Source: Actinomycetota bacterium
Lineage (GTDB): Bacteria; Actinomycetota; Coriobacteriia; Coriobacteriales; RUG844
Reading direction: 5' to 3'
NCBI GenBank assembly: GCA_013335845.1
Contig: JAAXUU010000059.1
Span: 1-7,385, forward strand
DNA: 7,385 nt
A model generated the notes under the pieces. It was not told the DNA's origin and made no database searches. It saw nothing but the letters and a program-made list of their open reading frames with translations. Positions 5,764 to 7,385 of this stretch are shown here, in pieces. Made by a program: the position numbers and the translations under genes. The first letter of the stretch is position 1. The number at the start of each line of letters is the position of its first letter.

Positions 5764-5808
5764 TATTGGACCATCATTTGTTAGATTATCAATTCAGCGG
5801 AGGTTTGC

Positions 5809-7385
5809 ATGTGCGGAATCGTCGGATATGCCGGAGATGCTTGTGCAAAGGATATATTACTCAAAGGTTTGCATAAGCTTGAATATCGTGGATACGATTC
5901 TGCGGGTATCGCACTTTTGTGCGGCAATGGAGACATGGATGTCATCTGCCGTGTGGGTAAAGTAGGGGAACTCGACGACGCGATCGAGGGCATGGATCTA
6001 CGCGCGACGGTCGGCATCGGCCACACGCGTTGGGCAACGCATGGTCGCCCAAGCGAGGAGAACGCCCATCCTCATTGCGACTGCAGCGGCAGGATCGCAG
6101 TGGTCCACAACGGCATCATCGAAAACTACCTCGCTCTCAAAGAGGAGCTCATATCGCAGGGACATATCTTCCGTTCGGAGACCGACACCGAGGTGATCGC
6201 GCATCTTCTCGAGCGCTACTACAACGGAGACCTGCTTGAAGCGATGCGTCTCTGTGTGACGCAAATCCATGGGGCGTACGGCTTAGCCGCGGTCTGTGCC
6301 GACGAGCCGGACCGCATCGTGGTCACGCGACGTGACTCTCCCATCGTCGTGGGGAGCGGAAACGGACAAGCGGTCGTGGCGAGTGATATTCCCGCCATCA
6401 TCGACATCACGCGTGACGTGGTGTATCTCGATGACGATCAGTTCGCGGTCTTGCATAAAGGCGGCGAAATCAAGTACTACGGACCGGACGGGAAAGAGGT
6501 ATCACCGGTCGTTTCGCATATCGACTGGGACACGGGGGCCGCAGAACGAGGTGGCTATCCCGATTTCATGCTCAAAGAGATCCATGAACAACCACGCGTC
6601 GTGCGCGATACGTTGGCCGGGCGCCTGCATAACGGCGAGATAGTCCTTGACGAACTCGCTCTTTCGAAGGAAGAACTCGACGCGATAGAGCGCATATATA
6701 TCATCGCATGCGGCACCAGCTATCATGCCGGCCTGGTCGCCAGGACGCTCATCGAGGAGTGGGCCCGTATCCCCGTCGCAGTGGAGGTAGCGAGTGAATT
6801 CCGCTATCGCAATCCGATAATCACCCCTCGGACCCTCGTTATCGCAATAACCCAATCGGGCGAGACAGCTGACACACTTGCCGCGATGCGCATCGCCCGC
6901 AACCAGGGAGCTAAAGTGTTCGCGGTAACGAATGTCGTCGGGTCCCGTGCCGCACGCGAGAGCGACGGTGTGATCTACGCGAAAGCCGGTATCGAAATAG
7001 GAGTCGCGGCTACCAAGTCATTCATCGCGCAGCTTGTCGCGGTTTCCTGTCTCGCTCTGTTCTTCGGTGCCGCACGTGGCGGTCTCACGAAGGAGCAGGT
7101 AAGCGAGCTTTTCTCGGAACTCGAGGAGACCGCCCCCAAGATCGAGCGCGTATTCGACGATGAGACCCCCATCCAGAGGGCGGCGGAGGCGTGCAAGGAC
7201 GCACATTCCGCGATGTTCATCGGTCGCGGTATGGGTGCTGCTGTCTGCTACGAAGGGGCGCTCAAACTCAAGGAAATAAGTTATCTGCACGCCGAGGCGT
7301 ACGCTGCCGGTGAAATCAAGCATGGGCCGATCGCATTGATCGACGAGAATGTGCCTGTCGTTGCAATCGCCGCGCAAAGCGCAAC
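5809..7385 (+). CDS. glmS: Glutamine--fructose-6-phosphate aminotransferase (isomerizing), 3' truncated
   Basis: GlmS makes glucosamine-6-phosphate from fructose-6-phosphate and glutamine, the entry step of amino-sugar and cell-wall synthesis. 525 codons are visible of a family length near 610; the frame is open at the right edge. Cys2 becomes the N-terminal glutaminase nucleophile after Met removal (MCGIVGY). The glutaminase domain (about 2-235) shows LEYRGYDSAG at 24-33, GHTRWATHG at 71-79, HNGIIENY at 100-107 and SETDTEVI at 123-130. The isomerase half has two SIS domains: CGTSYHAG at 301-308 and TQSGETADTL at 348-357 in the first, and YEGALKLKEI plus HAEAYAAGEIKHGP (494-507, with His505) in the second. 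These match the sugar-binding and isomerase residues of the family. The final C-tail that closes the active site lies outside the window. ATG 5809 is fixed by the required Met-Cys and GGAGG at 5799-5803. It has its own promoter region rather than following glmM closely. Confidence 0.98.
   Translation, partial: MCGIVGYAGDACAKDILLKGLHKLEYRGYDSAGIALLCGNGDMDVICRVGKVGELDDAIEGMDLRATVGIGHTRWATHGRPSEENAHPHCDCSGRIAVVHNGIIENYLALKEELISQGHIFRSETDTEVIAHLLERYYNGDLLEAMRLCVTQIHGAYGLAAVCADEPDRIVVTRRDSPIVVGSGNGQAVVASDIPAIIDITRDVVYLDDDQFAVLHKGGEIKYYGPDGKEVSPVVSHIDWDTGAAERGGYPDFMLKEIHEQPRVVRDTLAGRLHNGEIVLDELALSKEELDAIERIYIIACGTSYHAGLVARTLIEEWARIPVAVEVASEFRYRNPIITPRTLVIAITQSGETADTLAAMRIARNQGAKVFAVTNVVGSRAARESDGVIYAKAGIEIGVAATKSFIAQLVAVSCLALFFGAARGGLTKEQVSELFSELEETAPKIERVFDDETPIQRAAEACKDAHSAMFIGRGMGAAVCYEGALKLKEISYLHAEAYAAGEIKHGPIALIDENVPVVAIAAQSA

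Noticed and set aside
5544..5808. glmS ribozyme or T-box leader upstream of glmS
   Set aside because: I looked for the ribozyme cleavage-site and core blocks and for the T-box TGGNACC-type antiterminator sequence and saw neither.
5643..5876. 77-codon open frame entering glmS
   Set aside because: It overlaps the certain glmS start in another frame, has no ribosome binding site I can see, and has no recognisable motif.

Overview
The window is eight plus-strand genes in a compact housekeeping arrangement: ecfA1 (5' end missing), ecfA2, ecfT, truA, rplM, rpsI, glmM and glmS (3' end missing). Moderate to high GC, GTG starts, strong GGAGG ribosome binding sites and gene order together suggest an actinobacterium of the class Coriobacteriia. 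Placing the ECF transporter module before truA-rplM-rpsI is familiar from Firmicutes, while rpsI followed by glmM and glmS is familiar from Actinobacteria; Coriobacteriia combine both habits. This placement is inference from context, not a database match.

Layout. Bases 1-3105 form a tightly coupled unit: the two ATPases, the transmembrane coupling protein and the tRNA pseudouridine synthase overlap by 1, 1 and 4 bases, with no internal promoter seen. A 141-base gap then holds a good sigma-70-type promoter with an upstream A/T-rich block and a short structured leader, driving rplM-rpsI (3247-4085, 1-base overlap). A perfect 10-bp hairpin with a TTCG loop and a T run (4108-4132) ends that unit. 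A new extended -10 promoter directly follows and serves glmM (4206-5543). The 265-base gap before glmS is the least explained part: it starts with a GC-rich repeated hairpin motif and ends with an AT-rich stretch containing a 12-bp tandem repeat overlapping a possible -10 box. glmS begins at 5809 and runs off the right edge.

Function. EcfA1-EcfA2-EcfT make the energy-coupling module of a shared vitamin/metal importer; no substrate-binding S component is in the window, which fits a group II ECF transporter whose S components lie elsewhere. TruA, L13 and S9 serve tRNA modification and ribosome assembly. GlmS and GlmM are successive steps (fructose-6-phosphate to glucosamine-6-phosphate to glucosamine-1-phosphate) towards UDP-GlcNAc for peptidoglycan. 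All coding genes belong to well-known families. I see no undescribed multi-gene system, mobile element, CRISPR array, tRNA or rRNA. The signals worth a second look are regulatory: the rplM leader hairpin and the two repeat structures between glmM and glmS.
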